DNA from: Anthoceros angustus
Lineage: Eukaryota > Streptophyta > Anthocerotopsida > Anthocerotales > Anthocerotaceae
Direction: 5' to 3'
Assembly: GCA_010909165.1 (NCBI GenBank)
Contig: MU008154.1
Location: 496,001-560,000 of the forward strand
DNA length: 64,000 nt
Shown: positions 1 through 11,730 of the stretch, in pieces
Numbering within the stretch: position 1 is the stretch's first letter
Layout of the letters: every line of letters starts with the position of its first letter
Notes under the pieces: generated by a model
Databases searched by the model: none
What the model was told of the DNA's origin: nothing
The model's input: only the letters and a program-made list of their open reading frames with translations
Made by a program: the position numbers and the translations under genes

Positions 1-780
1 TGTCATGAAGGCTTGCTGAAGGAGGGGCAGAGGTATTTCAAGATGATGGTGGAGGAGCAGGGCATTGCACCCACAGATTCTCACTACAACTGCATGGTTG
101 ACCTTCTTGGGCGGTCAGGCCGTCTGGACGAGGCAGAAAGTATGCTGCGGACCATGCCTTTTGAGAGCGAGTTTGTCGGATGGACATCCTTGCTAAGTTC
201 GTGTAAAAGCTACAGTGACATAGAGCGGGGAAGGAGATGTTTTGACCGTCTGACAGCATTGGAACCAGGAAACGCAGCTGCCTATGTAGCCTTAGGAAGC
301 ATTTATGCCAAAGCTGGCAGGTGGAAGGATGTAGACACGATAGAGATGCTGAGAAAGTCAGCAGCTGCTTGGAAGAAGCCCGCCAAGGCATGCATCGAAG
401 TGAAGGATGAAGTGCACGAGTTCACTGTTGGAGAGGAGAGGCCTGATATTTCATCAGCGTTGAGGAGCATGAACTCTCGTGTGAAGGACGAAGGGGGCCA
501 TGTTCCTCAGACAGAAGTCGTGCTGAAGGCCATGTCTGACAGTGACAAGGAAGATGCACTGTGTGGACATGCTGAGAAACTGGCCTTGGCTTATGGTCTC
601 CTGAACACTCCCGGTGGCACAACTTTGGTAGTAACCAAGAACCTCCGGATGTGCAATGACTGCCACAGCAGCACCAAGATCCTGTCACACCTGGAGAAGC
701 GAGAGATCGTTGTAAGAGATGCGCACCGTGTGCATCATTTCCTGGACGGGTCGTGTTCTTGTGGGGATCGGCACCAATGA
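1..780 (+). CDS. PPR protein, E/E+ and DYW C-terminal part (5' end outside window)
   Basis: Open from base 1, so the gene starts upstream of the window. The first residues (CHEGLLKEGQRYF) continue a PPR helix pair. They are followed by the E/E+ region (about residues 60-150 of the visible part) and a DYW cytidine-deaminase domain in the last ~95 residues. The zinc/deaminase signature is intact: HAE in CGHAEKLA, then CNDCH, then the CSC motif near the end. Family members are nuclear-encoded organelle proteins that convert C to U in mitochondrial or plastid RNA. Oddity: the protein ends GDRHQ instead of the usual GDYW, and the last ~15 codons and stop lie inside a local repeat (736-816) with inverted copies downstream. 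No intron is seen in this part. The family call is secure; the target RNA is unknown. Confidence 0.93.
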   Translation, partial: CHEGLLKEGQRYFKMMVEEQGIAPTDSHYNCMVDLLGRSGRLDEAESMLRTMPFESEFVGWTSLLSSCKSYSDIERGRRCFDRLTALEPGNAAAYVALGSIYAKAGRWKDVDTIEMLRKSAAAWKKPAKACIEVKDEVHEFTVGEERPDISSALRSMNSRVKDEGGHVPQTEVVLKAMSDSDKEDALCGHAEKLALAYGLLNTPGGTTLVVTKNLRMCNDCHSSTKILSHLEKREIVVRDAHRVHHFLDGSCSCGDRHQ

Positions 781-1095
781 CAGGACGGAGGCTACAAGGA
801 AATTCGGAACTGACATTTAAATAGTGATTAACGAGTGCGTATGATGAAAGGGAGATCCTTGATCCCGATCTCTGTGAGCGGGCCATTTGCCGTGGGCTCA
901 CGAATGTCAGTTCCGGGTTCTCTTGTAGCCTCCGTTCTGGCTTTATTGCCGATTTTCACAAGAACGAGATTCGTTGGCCATTCACATTGGGCTCACGGGG
1001 ATGTCAGGGTTTTCTTTAGCCGCCGTTCTGGCGTACCCAGTCCCGATCCCCACAAGAACAAGACCCCTTGTAAATGGCCCGCCCACAGAGATCGG
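736..1095. repeat. Nested inverted/direct repeats derived from the PPR gene 3' end
   Basis: The segment 736-816 (last PPR codons plus stop and the start of the 3' flank) recurs in reverse complement at about 903-969 and 1001-1067. The shared core in sense orientation includes a GTTCTTGTG word, ATCGG, then ACGGAGGCTACAAG and CTGACAT. The two reverse copies are direct repeats of each other with a period near 100 bp. A further pair, 867-890 and 1072-1095 (GATCTCTGTGAGCGGGCC and its near complement), closes the structure. A transcript reading past the PPR stop could fold into long stems. Confidence 0.8.
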
Positions 1096-1617
1096 CTCGA
1101 GTCCTCCACAATGGCATCCCGAGGGTGAACTGCGTAGCTCAACCGGTCACACAAGATGCCTACAGACATGAGGTTACAAGATGCCGGCAGATGGTATCCC
1201 AACACAAAATGCCTACAGGATTGCGATTCCTACAAAAACACCAGCATGATTTTTTCTGCTGCTTACAAGCCTACCAGATTCCCTCCTACATCCTACCAGC
1301 AAGCTGGTCCCAGTGCTACCTATAGCAGCTACCAAAAAGATAGCAGCTACCTTTTTGGCAGCTGCTACAGGTAGCTCTGGGATTTGACGTAGCCCGGATT
1401 ACAGGCTGCTTGGCTACGTCTGTCCACCTACGCCTATATATGTAGATTAATGAGTGGGTATTAGTAAGACGCAAACCTAATGTATGGTGTGAGACAAGGA
1501 GGAAGTGACCGTTGATTACGTGCTGCGAGATTTGGAGAAAAACGACGTGGAGGAGTGTTACATGTACAGAAGAAGGATACAGGCCTCGTGGTGCTGGATG
1601 TTGTTGCATCCAGCACT
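1096..1617. other. Intergenic DNA between PPR and TFIIIC genes
   Basis: No gene seen. It holds short degenerate repeats (ACAAGATGCC and AATGCCTACAG words at 1150-1225) and a hairpin: AGCAGCTACCAAAAAG near 1324-1340 faces its near complement at 1351-1366. The 5' UTR and promoter of the next gene should lie in the right part. Confidence 0.6.
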
Positions 1618-4600
1618 ATGGATGCTGTGGTTGCCGCGGCTGTTGAGGAAATAGCACTGGAAGGACCGTCAGGTTTGCCATTTGGTTGTTGCTTGTGAAA
1701 GTTGTGGCAAATTTGTGTGTTTTCTGTGGAATTGCGGAACCTCAAGGTGCAGGGGCGGCTGCAGGGTGCCCGTTGCCCAAATTATGGGGACTGTTGCAAG
1801 GTGTCGCTGTGAACTCGGAGTTTCCGCTGAATGGGGATGGCAAGCAATTGGTGTGGCAGGCGTTGGTCAATGTGCCGGGTCTGGTTCTGCTTGGCTGGAA
1901 GCTGGGGGAGGAAGAATGTCCTCAGCCAGATCCCGTTCCGGCATCAGGTGCGGCTTTCCAGAATGTGAAGGAGGTGGAGAGGTTGGGTTTGCTGGTTCTG
2001 GCACCTGCGACCCTGCGTGATGCTTGCTTGGGAGTGTATGACCTGAAGCAATCCGACTCGCACATCTCCGATATCCAGCGCGAGGTTTTGGAACGGCTGG
2101 CTAAAGCAAGGTTGGCTCCGTTTGCAGTACGTTTGGGCGGCTAAGGGGCTGTGATGGGAGGACCAGGTCTGTTTGTCGGATTTTGTGTACTACCTGGACT
2201 GAGGAGAGGATGTGGTTCTGCAGATATGAAGGTGTCACACAGAATGTGCTCGCCAAAGAGTTCAGCAAAGACAATAATGCCATGTTCTACGTCCTGAAAA
2301 GCTTGGAGACGAGAGGCTTGCTGGTGAGGCAGTCTACAATTGTCCGGAACAAGGACGTCGAGCCAAACAGACACGGTTCTATTGTGGCAACCAACTTGGT
2401 CCACCTCACGCGGTTTGCGAAAAACCTTACCCTAGCTTCTCACCAGCGGTTTGAGATCTTAAAACCGTCCAGCAGCCACGAGCCAGCGACGGATGCCAGA
2501 TCTGAAGCTCTAGCTGGAAAGGACAGCATGATTTCACAGACTTGCATTGTGAATGATGATTTTCCCGCTATGAAGATTGTCTGTGAGAAGCTGGAAGCAG
2601 CAGCTGAAAAGGTAGCCTTTTGGTTTTCCCTGTGCGATCGGTAGGCTTCTATGTCTATTGCAGAATTGGGAGGATGTCGAGTGGTCGCATGCTGCTAAAT
2701 CTCACGTGAACAACCCTGGTGGCTTTGAAGGTGCTTGTTGTATCAGACGTGAAGCTTTCGCTGGGCTATCGACTTGCTGCAGGACATCGGACTTGGCGAA
2801 GGGTATGTTCCACTGAGATTTAAGGGGTTGTCTGAGTTGGCCGTCTGAAGTACTAGATGAAGTAGGAGTTTCTGATTGATGGGTTGCTATCTGAAACCAG
2901 CTTTTAATTCGTGTCCTCAACAGCTTGTGAAGAGGCTCCAAGATGCTGGGTTGGTCGAATCCTTCAATGCTCAAATTGACGGGAAGGTGAGGTCCCTTAG
3001 TCCATGTTGGTGTTGGTAAGGCTTGTGCAGAATAGGGGGACATGTAATAGAACTGATTTCCTGGTATCTGAGTGACTGAAAACTGTTGTAACTACACGCA
3101 CAGGCTGGTTTACCCAACTCATGTGGATCTCCTGGTAACTTATGCAGGTTGTAGCCTGCCTGAAGTTGTTGAAATCTTTTGACGCAAAATCTTTTCATGC
3201 GAGCAATGAAGAAGTTGACAGCGATTCTGTGAGAGCTGGCAAGCGAGGGCAAGTGACAGAGCAGCTAGCAGAGCTTCCAATAGACCATCAGCTGTACGAG
3301 TTGATAAAAAATTCAGGATCAGAGGGTCTGCACATGGCGGAGGTGAGTAGCTTGATGAGTTGTTTTGCTACCATGGTACTTCTCTCATGCATCTCTCCAC
3401 TACTTTGGAGGTTCATTAACCTCGGCATTTCTTGTTGCTCGTTTGTATAGGCCTGTAAGTGGTATTAAGAGTCCTTTTGATTTGCCAGGCCCTGAAACGT
3501 CTTGGTCTCCGTAATAAAAGAAACTACTACCGAGTGACAACTATGCTAGCAAAGCAAGTGGTGATAACTGAAGCCGAGACTGTCAGGAAGACAACTTTGT
3601 ATAGACTACGAACACCTGAGCATGCTTCTGCTTCCACAGATCCCACAGCCCAAGGCGCAAGCACCTCTTTGCCTCTGGCTGGTGGTCGTGCAGAGAAGCG
3701 TCCTGCATCTTCACAAGAGGGTGCTTCAGAAAAACCTGTGGTTTTGGAAAAACACAATTCTCAGCAAAAAGGTGGCACACCTCGTGGGCTACAGGCAGAA
3801 GGGTCTATTTGCGCAGCGGTCTTGACCTCGTCTGATCTAGATTTGCAGGATGGGAGCCTCAATCAGGTGAAGCGGGCAAAACGTAGAAGACTGGCTGAAG
3901 CTATGGATGGGGGTTCTGCAAACAAAAATATTGTTGTTACGAGCAGGACAAATGCTCAAAGAGAGCTGCGCATACTTAAACGGCTTAAGGTACTTGTGTC
4001 CCTCATGACGTTTTTTTTGGGTTTGTGGACTTGGCTCAGTGTAGGCTAATAGTATCAGCATGATTCATTCACAGCTGCTGCTCCGTAGCGATAGCTGGTT
4101 GGTGTGTTCTACACGCAGAACTGAAAATGCAGTGAACTAACATGTGAACAAATATTAGGCCGAGGGCTATCTTCTGCGGGTTGAGTTACATAGGTGGCTT
4201 GAGGATATTGAGGACCGGAATGGGACTGTGATGGACAGGAAAACACTGGGTCGTCTCCTGCACAGGTTGGAATCCAGGGGTGCTTGCAAGAGCATGAAGT
4301 TGAGCATGCCTGGTCTAACAAACTGTGGTCGCAAGCGGGAATCTGAAGTGATAATTAGTCCGGACATTGAAGTGACATCAGATTTAGTGAAGCAGTTCCA
4401 CCTATCTGTGAGAAAATTTGACGCTGAATCAAGAGGACAGGGTATATGTCGTACAAAAAACTTAACTGGAGTACCTGTCCTCACTGGCGTGGTAACGAGG
4501 ATGAATCAGCAAAAGAAGCCCCCTTTTATAGGGGTAGATCCACTGCAGGGGAGGTCCCTTAAGGATAATGGATTCATTCCGGCAAAGATGGTTCGTGTTC

Positions 4601-7600
4601 GCATGCTGCACTACTACTTGTGGACTTATGTCAACAGTTGTACTGAGACCAAGGACGACCTGGTTCTGGAGAAGGAAGAGGCGAATGGTGATTCCCCAGC
4701 CAATTGCAATTTTCCCGACAAGTGCAATACATTTGTTCTATCCGCTGCAGTTGCAGCAATGCCACTGGAGCTTTACTTGCAAATAATTGGTTCGACCCAG
4801 AATGTTGAGAGATTGCCTGAACGCTGCAAGCAAGGGGTGCGCATGTCTGACATTTCTAGCGAGGAGCTCAATACACTTGTGGAGCGCACCTCAGGGGCAA
4901 GACTGTCTTGGCTGGTGGATATACTGTGTCGGTTGCAGGTGAAAGCATCAACTGGGTCACCACTGTTGTTTATCTGTGCCAAATCTGTCTGGTGTCCACC
5001 AGACTCACAAGAAGCTTTCCTCGCATGATCTGTCTCTGTGATGTGCAGTTGGTCCAATTGAAGATGGGAAGAGGGCAGATTTCATGTAAGCATGGCCCCT
5101 TGGGTACAACATCAACTTCTTTGTCTTACGCACTTGAGCTAAAACCGTGGATTGAAGAGCCTGCAACACAAGCACTCCCTTCATTCAGCAGTGATGTATT
5201 TTCCATGGAACGACATAACTTTGTTTTGTCAAACAAGGAGGATTTGGATGCTTATTGGCAGACACTTGAGTATGTCTGCTCTGGAGCTGATCCTGGAATG
5301 GGCAGGAGAGCATTTCCAGGCTCGAAAGTCCCGGAGGTAAGGGAATCTGGTTTTTCTGTTGTGTTGAAAACTGCGGTGTACTCTAGAGCTTGTTTTTAGT
5401 CGATTTTTGGAGTGTGGTTGCTGGTGTAGAGCCGTTCCCTATGTGCTGGCGGGATGAGCTGTATTATGTGTTACTTTTATTTAGAGACCTTTCTGGTTGG
5501 CAACAAGCATCTAGACTCCCTCTGTGTTGCATGCTTTTTTGAATATTCTTGAGCTGGGCAATCTTGGACTTTTGGATGGGCAGCGAGTTCCGAGCAGCAT
5601 AATATTGTCCTAATAGGTTTGCAATGGTTCTTGAAGTTATTTTGTGTACGATCGTGGACTTCGATACGGATAATGAGCATAGAACAACGGAGAGAACTCT
5701 TCGAGCGAATTGGTGCGGGTGGTCCTGAAACGCGAAAGTCAGCAGATGAATGTGCAAAGATTGCCAGGGATCTGAATTTGACTGTGGAACAGGTATTTTC
5801 TCTCTGTAACCAACAACTGCGTGGGATTTTAACTCCTGCCAGTTCCCACTTCCATTCAGCATCTAGTGATGGTTTATCATTAGTGGGTTTTTACTGCTGG
5901 TTGTTTAGCTGTAATAGATCCATTACGATTTTGTACTTTGTATCACCCAGGTGCTCAGGGTATCTTACGAAAAGAACAGAAAGGTCCGGTTACAGGCCTT
6001 GGCGCAAGCAGCAGCAGAGAGTGGAACCTTGCCAGAGGCTAGTTTTAGTGAGAATGGCAAGGTTCTGCCTAGGAAGCGAGCTGGCATAGAAACAGCAGTG
6101 TCTGAGCCGGCACATGTTAGGGCATTTAAGAGGCAGCGTCGACTTCTTCTTGATGCTTCAACTGTCATGGCCCCTGCCCCTGCATCTCAGTCTGAATGCG
6201 AGCAGACACCTGCAAGAAACGTCGAGGAGGGGAACCAACTGTCTCAGGAAGAAGAGGAGGAAGAAGAGGAGGATGAGGATGTCTGTGGCCAGGAGGAGGC
6301 GCCTGGCAGTTGTGTAGCTTACTTGAGACCTTCACGCTCAAGAAGATTTCCGTGGTCGGACAGGCTGGACAGGTGAGACGTGCTTTGAGTAGTTTGTGGA
6401 ACATTGGAAGGGGCCGTACTGAGCTGCCAACTGAAGTCTGGAACATTTCTGTTTGCTTCTTGCAGAATTCTGATTGCTTGCTATTCTAAGCAGCGTGCTA
6501 TACTGGGAGCTCGGCACCATCGTGTTGATTGGGGTAAAGTACCTGGGCTTCCTGCAAAACCCACATTATGCCGCCGAAGAATGGCACTGTTGCGAACAGA
6601 TGCAACTGTGCGGTCAGCTATTTCCACCTTTTGTTCATTGCTCTCTGCAAGATATTTGGAATCCCTTGAGATATCTAGAGCTGGAGAGGGTCAGAGAGAG
6701 TCTCAACATGTGAGGAGACCCATTACTGGCTCTAAAAGTCTTGGCTTAGTCTTAAGTTCGGAACCTGCTACTTCACCAGTGGAAGTAGCAGATCTGGCGG
6801 AAGATGGCAGTACACAAGGATCTAGTTGTTCAACAAGTCTTGTTGGAACTAAGAAGGGGCAGTTCTCAACTTGGGACAACTTGGAAGATATGCCAGTCTT
6901 GCTGGGGCTTGAGGAGGTCATGAGATGCAAGATTGAAGCACGAGCTAGGAGGCTTAGTGGTGCAATTGGACGAGGGGCAACAAAGAACAAGATTGGAGTC
7001 CTACAGCGAGAATCAGCTCAGAAGCATAGTTTAGAAAACTTTGATGTGGATGCTTCACATCTCCAGGCTCCTGCATCATCTTTCAAATCCCGCTGTCCAT
7101 CAAAGATTGACAACCCTGTTTTGAGTGTTCGTGCCCGCCCTGGAACTGGAACACGTGCAGTTCGATCACGGGCTCGACCCAGACCAGTGTTGAAGCCTTT
7201 GCTTTCCCTGCCCAGTACTGATGAGATAGTTCGAAGCTCCCTTAGAGTGGCAAATTGTATTGAACTTCTCAAGCTAATTCTGCTCAATTCTGGTGCAATG
7301 GATCGAGAGTCTTTGGTTGACGCTCTGAAGAGATATAAGCATGGAGATGTATTGACAGCATTCACTTTTTTACGATATCATGAGCTTGTGGTAGGTACAC
7401 TTGCATGTCTCTTGTTTTGCCGTTCAGGTTACTGACTTGTAAAGTTTGAAGGGAATGTTTCAGCCCTGTGGGTTCTGGTCGAGATGTGGACATGAGAGGG
7501 GACCTTATACTTTTTGTGCATGATAACAGGATGTAGCTCATGACAAGAAGCAGTTTATTCTCTCTCCCAAATTTCATCATAGCTGTTCGGCTTCCCAGTT

Positions 7601-9738
7601 TCCATCTGGTACAGGCGAGGAGTCCCTCAGCACTGAAGCCTGGCTGAAGGAACATGGTAGAGCACTTCAATCAGAGTGGGTCACATTGTCCCCTGAACAG
7701 ACATGTGGCCAACTTTTACATCTTTTTGGTCTGGTAGCAGGAGGACAGTTTGTTTTGGCTCCTTTCTTGCCAGATGAAGGCATTGGAGAGAGTGAAGAGT
7801 ACACAAACATGGTTGCTGGCACAAAAAGAAAGGCGGACTCAGATGGTGATCATTGCTCCACAAAACCTAGGATTCAGCGACATGAATCGCAGTGTCTCAA
7901 TTTACGACGAGAGAGAGGTTATCCGGGGATCACAGTTTCAATCCATCGAGCTTCTTCGGCACAGTCACATGAAATGGTAGCATGGGATGTAAGGAATGGA
8001 ACCAGCCATATTGTAAAGAATATGGACAGCCAGGATTTGCAGGTGGAATCCAGGTCAGATAAGAATATCTCACAAGAGGTGTGTGAACGTTCAGGGTCAC
8101 ATCTTGTGTCAGGTCTGTCAGAGTCAATACCTAGTGGTGCCCAAAGCATGGACACTAGCAAGAGTCTGCTGGACAAATGTATCGACCACTGGTGCTCAGA
8201 TTTTAATGGAGCTCATCAATCAGGAGCATCTTCTTTGAACCCATGTATGCTAAAAGCAATCTTCCATGCAATTGAGCAAGCAAGTGATGAAGGTTTGAGC
8301 ATGGATCAGTTGCTGCTTGGCATTAAGCAGAAAGGTACTCTAATCTTTTTCTGCTTGCGCGCACAGAGCTTTGGAGTTCCAAAAGCCTAGGATGTAAATA
8401 CTTAGAGTGAATTTTGCAGGTGGCTATCATGATGACAATGTGACCATGAAGCACGCTGAGGCGCATGTGGAAGCTTTGTTGAGTTTCGAGTTGGTACAGA
8501 AGGCAAGAGTAATCCTTGCATTTAGAATTTGCTTGTTAGTCAAAAGAATTTGTTAGAATTTGCTTGTTGTTCTTTTGGATAGGATTTGATTTGTGTTGCT
8601 TTATATTCAACAATTGTGGTGCAGGTGAATGCATTCGATGATGTGCGCATAGTTTCTGCTCAATATGCTGAACAGTATATGCTCCATTTCAAGGCTCCAA
8701 CAGCTTGCGTTCAGATTGAGGTACCTTGTTATCCAAAACTGGAGCACTGCTGAACTGGCTGAGGTCTTGTATCTCCTTGGCACTCATTAATGCGTTTTTA
8801 TTGAAATTGCAGAGTGATGGATCTAGCTTGATGCCAGAAGCTGGAAATTCAGAAGCTGCTACTTCGCAGGAAGGCAATCCCCACTTACCAGCTTCACCTA
8901 GAGACGTGCTGGAAGGTTCGGACGGTTGTGCAAATCCCATGATGATCCGCAACTGCAGGATGTATACCCTAAAATGTGAATGTGGTTTCTGTGACAGGCG
9001 TGAGTACAGTTTCTGCGGGAGCACCAGATGTGGTAGTAAACTCGTGCACAGGAGTGGGCACAGGAGATACTTCTAATTGCAACTCGAAAGTGAACAAAGA
9101 CACGGTCGATGAGACTACGCGAATTTTCCCCATACGACCATGGCTAACTTCAGATGGCGGATTGAACACAAAATTTATGAAGGCAATGACTCGGAGAGTG
9201 ATGGGCATTATTATGCTGAATCCTGGAATAACTGAGGTAGGGTACAGCGCTGGTCGGATGCATCTTTGCTTCCGCTTCAATATTTTTGGCTTATTTGCTC
9301 GCCGGTTGTTGAGTGTATTTGACAACCCTTTCGAACTTTGCAGGATCTACTTGTCGAGAACATGGGGGTGCTCAATCCTCAGGTATATGACTAGGATAAA
9401 TGGTTGGATGTCAGATACAGCGAGATCTCATAGATGACGTTTCTGTTGTGTACTCCTCAATCATTCTTCACAGTTTGTGCGACCTTTACTGCCATTTTAA
9501 GCGTCTATACTCATCACCAGGTTACTCTTGTTTTCTGCAGAATGCTAGGGAGTTTCTCCAGACGCTGGAGGCTGCTGGGCATTTGCATGTGAGGTCAAGG
9601 CTACAGGCTCAAACAGCGTCCCCTCCTCACTTGCTTTCCACTTTGATGGGCTCAGACGTAAAGAAGGCTTTGGAGGCTAAGAAGACAAACCGAGTCAAGC
9701 ATTATTATCCAAATCCGCTTGATTCGAAGTTGTTATAA
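1618..9738 (+). CDS. GTF3C1: B-block-binding subunit of TFIIIC (TFC3 / GTF3C1 homologue), 19 exons
   Basis: Largest TFIIIC subunit. It binds the B block of internal promoters of tRNA genes for RNA polymerase III in the nucleus. My model: exons 1618-1672, 1765-2110, 2224-2611, 2731-2802, 2924-2986, 3148-3342, 3489-3989, 4159-4938, 5049-5336, 5637-5792, 5951-6372, 6466-7390, 7530-8334, 8420-8502, 8625-8720, 8813-8999, 9064-9236, 9344-9382, 9541-9738. The sum is 5772 nt in one frame, 1923 aa, close to the size of plant homologues. The start is chosen because MDAVVAAAVEEIALEG matches the conserved N-terminus. The B-block winged helix is near residues 115-185 (IQREVLERLAKAR, then VLAKEF and LETRGLLVRQ). 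A second conserved block is MDRKTLGRLLHRLESRG in exon 8. An acidic run of Glu codons lies in exon 11 (~6249-6280). Exon 14 appears to end at a GC donor. The 9000 intron is only 64 nt (or 52). Confidence 0.93.
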
Positions 9739-10270
9739 TTTTTGTACAATAGGAAGGAGGATTTTTGTATAGTACGCATTTCTTGCTGCAAAATGCTAGA
9801 AAGTTTTCTCAGATGCTGGAGTCTGCTGGGCATTGGCGTGTGAGGAGGTGAAGGCGACAGGCTCAGACAGCGTCCCCCCGCCCTCGCTTTCTACCTTGAT
9901 GGGCTCAGACGTTAAGAAGGCGTTGGAGGCCAAGAAGACAAACCGATTCAAGCATTATTATCCAAATCCGCTTGATTCGAAGTTGTTCTGATTTTTGTAC
10001 TCCAGGAAGCAGGATTTATGTATAGAACACATTTTTTGCTGGAGAATGCTAAAAATTTTCTTCACATGCTGGAGTCTACTGGGCATTTGCATGTGAGGTA
10101 CGGGCTACTGGCGCAGTGCAACCCCTCGCCGCTCACTTTCCGCCTTGATAGGGTCGGATGTTGAAACGGTTAACTGTGTACGTTGTTGTTCTTCGAATCT
10201 CTTCGATTCAAATGTAATATACTTTTTGTACAAAAGCAAGGAAGATTTTTATATACTGCCGCATTTTACT
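9541..10270 (+). repeat. Terminal exon plus 3' flank of TFIIIC gene in three tandem copies
   Basis: Copy 1 (9541-9791) is the functional last exon with its 3' flank. Copy 2 begins at 9792 and copy 3 at 10045, giving periods of 251 and 253 bp. Shared landmarks are AATGCTA, GATGCTGGAG, the GGGCAT word, GATGGGCTCAGACGT (copies 1 and 2) and TTTTTGTA near the end. Copy 2 has lost the splice acceptor (CTGCAA for CTGCAG) and carries an early in-frame TGA. Copy 3 is much more decayed and lacks the coding 3' half. Confidence 0.9.
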
Positions 10271-10514
10271 TCGCCCAAAGTGGGGATGTGGTTTGGGAAG
10301 GTACACGTCAGATCAACATTGTGATCGTCAGTAGTAAAAAAATCATGTACAGTGGTTACAAGGTAATAGTGAAGGAGAGACAAAAGTCACGACTACACCC
10401 ATAACATCGGGACAGACGCGTTGGACTTTTGATGTTAGTTTCAAAACTGGAGCTGGAGCGAGCTCAGGTCAGTGGCTCCAGCCCTTAGCAGTATATGGTT
10501 GTCACCCGTAGAGT

Positions 10515-11730
10515 CTAACAAAAACTTAGAATCCCATCCAGCACTCTACAATCTAACAGCTGGAGCAGTTGCAGCTCCGCTGCCACCAGTCTTCTTGACG
10601 ATACACCTGTGCAGACTCCCATCTCCGTGGCTCGGGGGATGATGGACTGCTCATCATCTAACTTTGCAGCTAACCATAAACAGGCAGCTAACATGTGACG
10701 AGTGATGTCGCTCGTGAGCTGAGACAACTGCAACGCGCGGGCTGCCCGTCTGAATATTCGCAAAGCAATTGTGATCACTCGGGGGCTGCTGAAGCCCAGA
10801 TTCCAGTGCCATCTGATGAGAACCCTTTCAATCCTGCCATCCTCCATGAACGTACCCTGCTCTTGGACACGTTCCAGTAATCTCCTCACGGAAGGCTCAT
10901 GGCATCGCCTCCTCTTCGGCGGGGCAGTCCCGTACACTGGAGGATATGAACAACTGGCTTCCTCCGGCGGACAACAGCTCTCTCGAGAATCTTTTACGTC
11001 CTGAGATAAAGCAGGGGCACACAAACCGACAGTCAGATCGATAGCGGATAAAATCGGAAAGTTCCAGTCTCACCAGCTTCACCACGGGGGTTCAGGGTGA
11101 CCACGGAGGTCGTAAACAAGACCAGGGAGGGAAGTTGGAACTCACCAATACCACAGACTGCTCGTTGTCGTGTACTTGTTCCACAGTGGTGATGCAAGGT
11201 GACCGCGGGCAGGACAGCACGCTCTGCGGTGAACGATGTTGCATTTCTTGCTTCGAATGAGCTCCATATTTCCTCTTCCGCGCTCGACCGCTTTCCTCTG
11301 CTGCGCTCTTCCCACAGCAGGGCTCCATATCACCAAACGTCTCCCCTTGCTCAGACGCCGGGGACGCGGCACAGGCTTGGTCCAAGCATTGTTGCTGACT
11401 AGGCTGTTCTCCGTCGGCATCTGGGGTGCCCGGGGCCATGGCAATTTCCGCAGGGTCGCAGCCAGGACAGAGACAGTTGGTGGGCTTGGGATGATCCCCT
11501 GTCGCTACCCCGAGCGTCACCCCGCTGCAGATCTGGCACAGAATAGACCTCGTATGCCGCGCTACAAGAAAATTGGCTCCATGAACCGCAGCGTCACAGT
11601 TCCAGCAGAGGTAAGCCTGATCAGCGGAACACAACACCACCGCTTCCACCCCACACAGCTCACAAGGCCTCCCCTTACACGCCCCAACACGAGCATTTCC
11701 CAACGCCTCCGCCACCTCGGTCCCTTCCAT
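10515..11730 (-). CDS. BBX32-like: B-box zinc-finger protein of the BBX28-32 type
   Basis: Exons 11146-11730 and 10515-11000 (donor GTGAGT, acceptor TTTATCTCAG) give 356 aa in frame. One B-box lies near residues 23-65: CELC, then CSADQAYLC, WNC, AAVH and ARH supply the zinc ligands, with the 7-residue spacing typical of this subgroup. A CQIC...CPGC stretch follows. The C-terminal exon ends in a helical block (IRWHWNLGF to LLDCRV) that matches the C-terminus of Arabidopsis BBX32 and looks like a cyclin N-fold (AACLWLAAKLD). Known members are nuclear transcription cofactors in light and clock signalling that bind partners such as HY5 and other BBX proteins. A Lys/Arg patch (PPKRRR) could be a nuclear signal. 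Family assignment is firm; one-to-one orthology is not tested. Confidence 0.85.
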
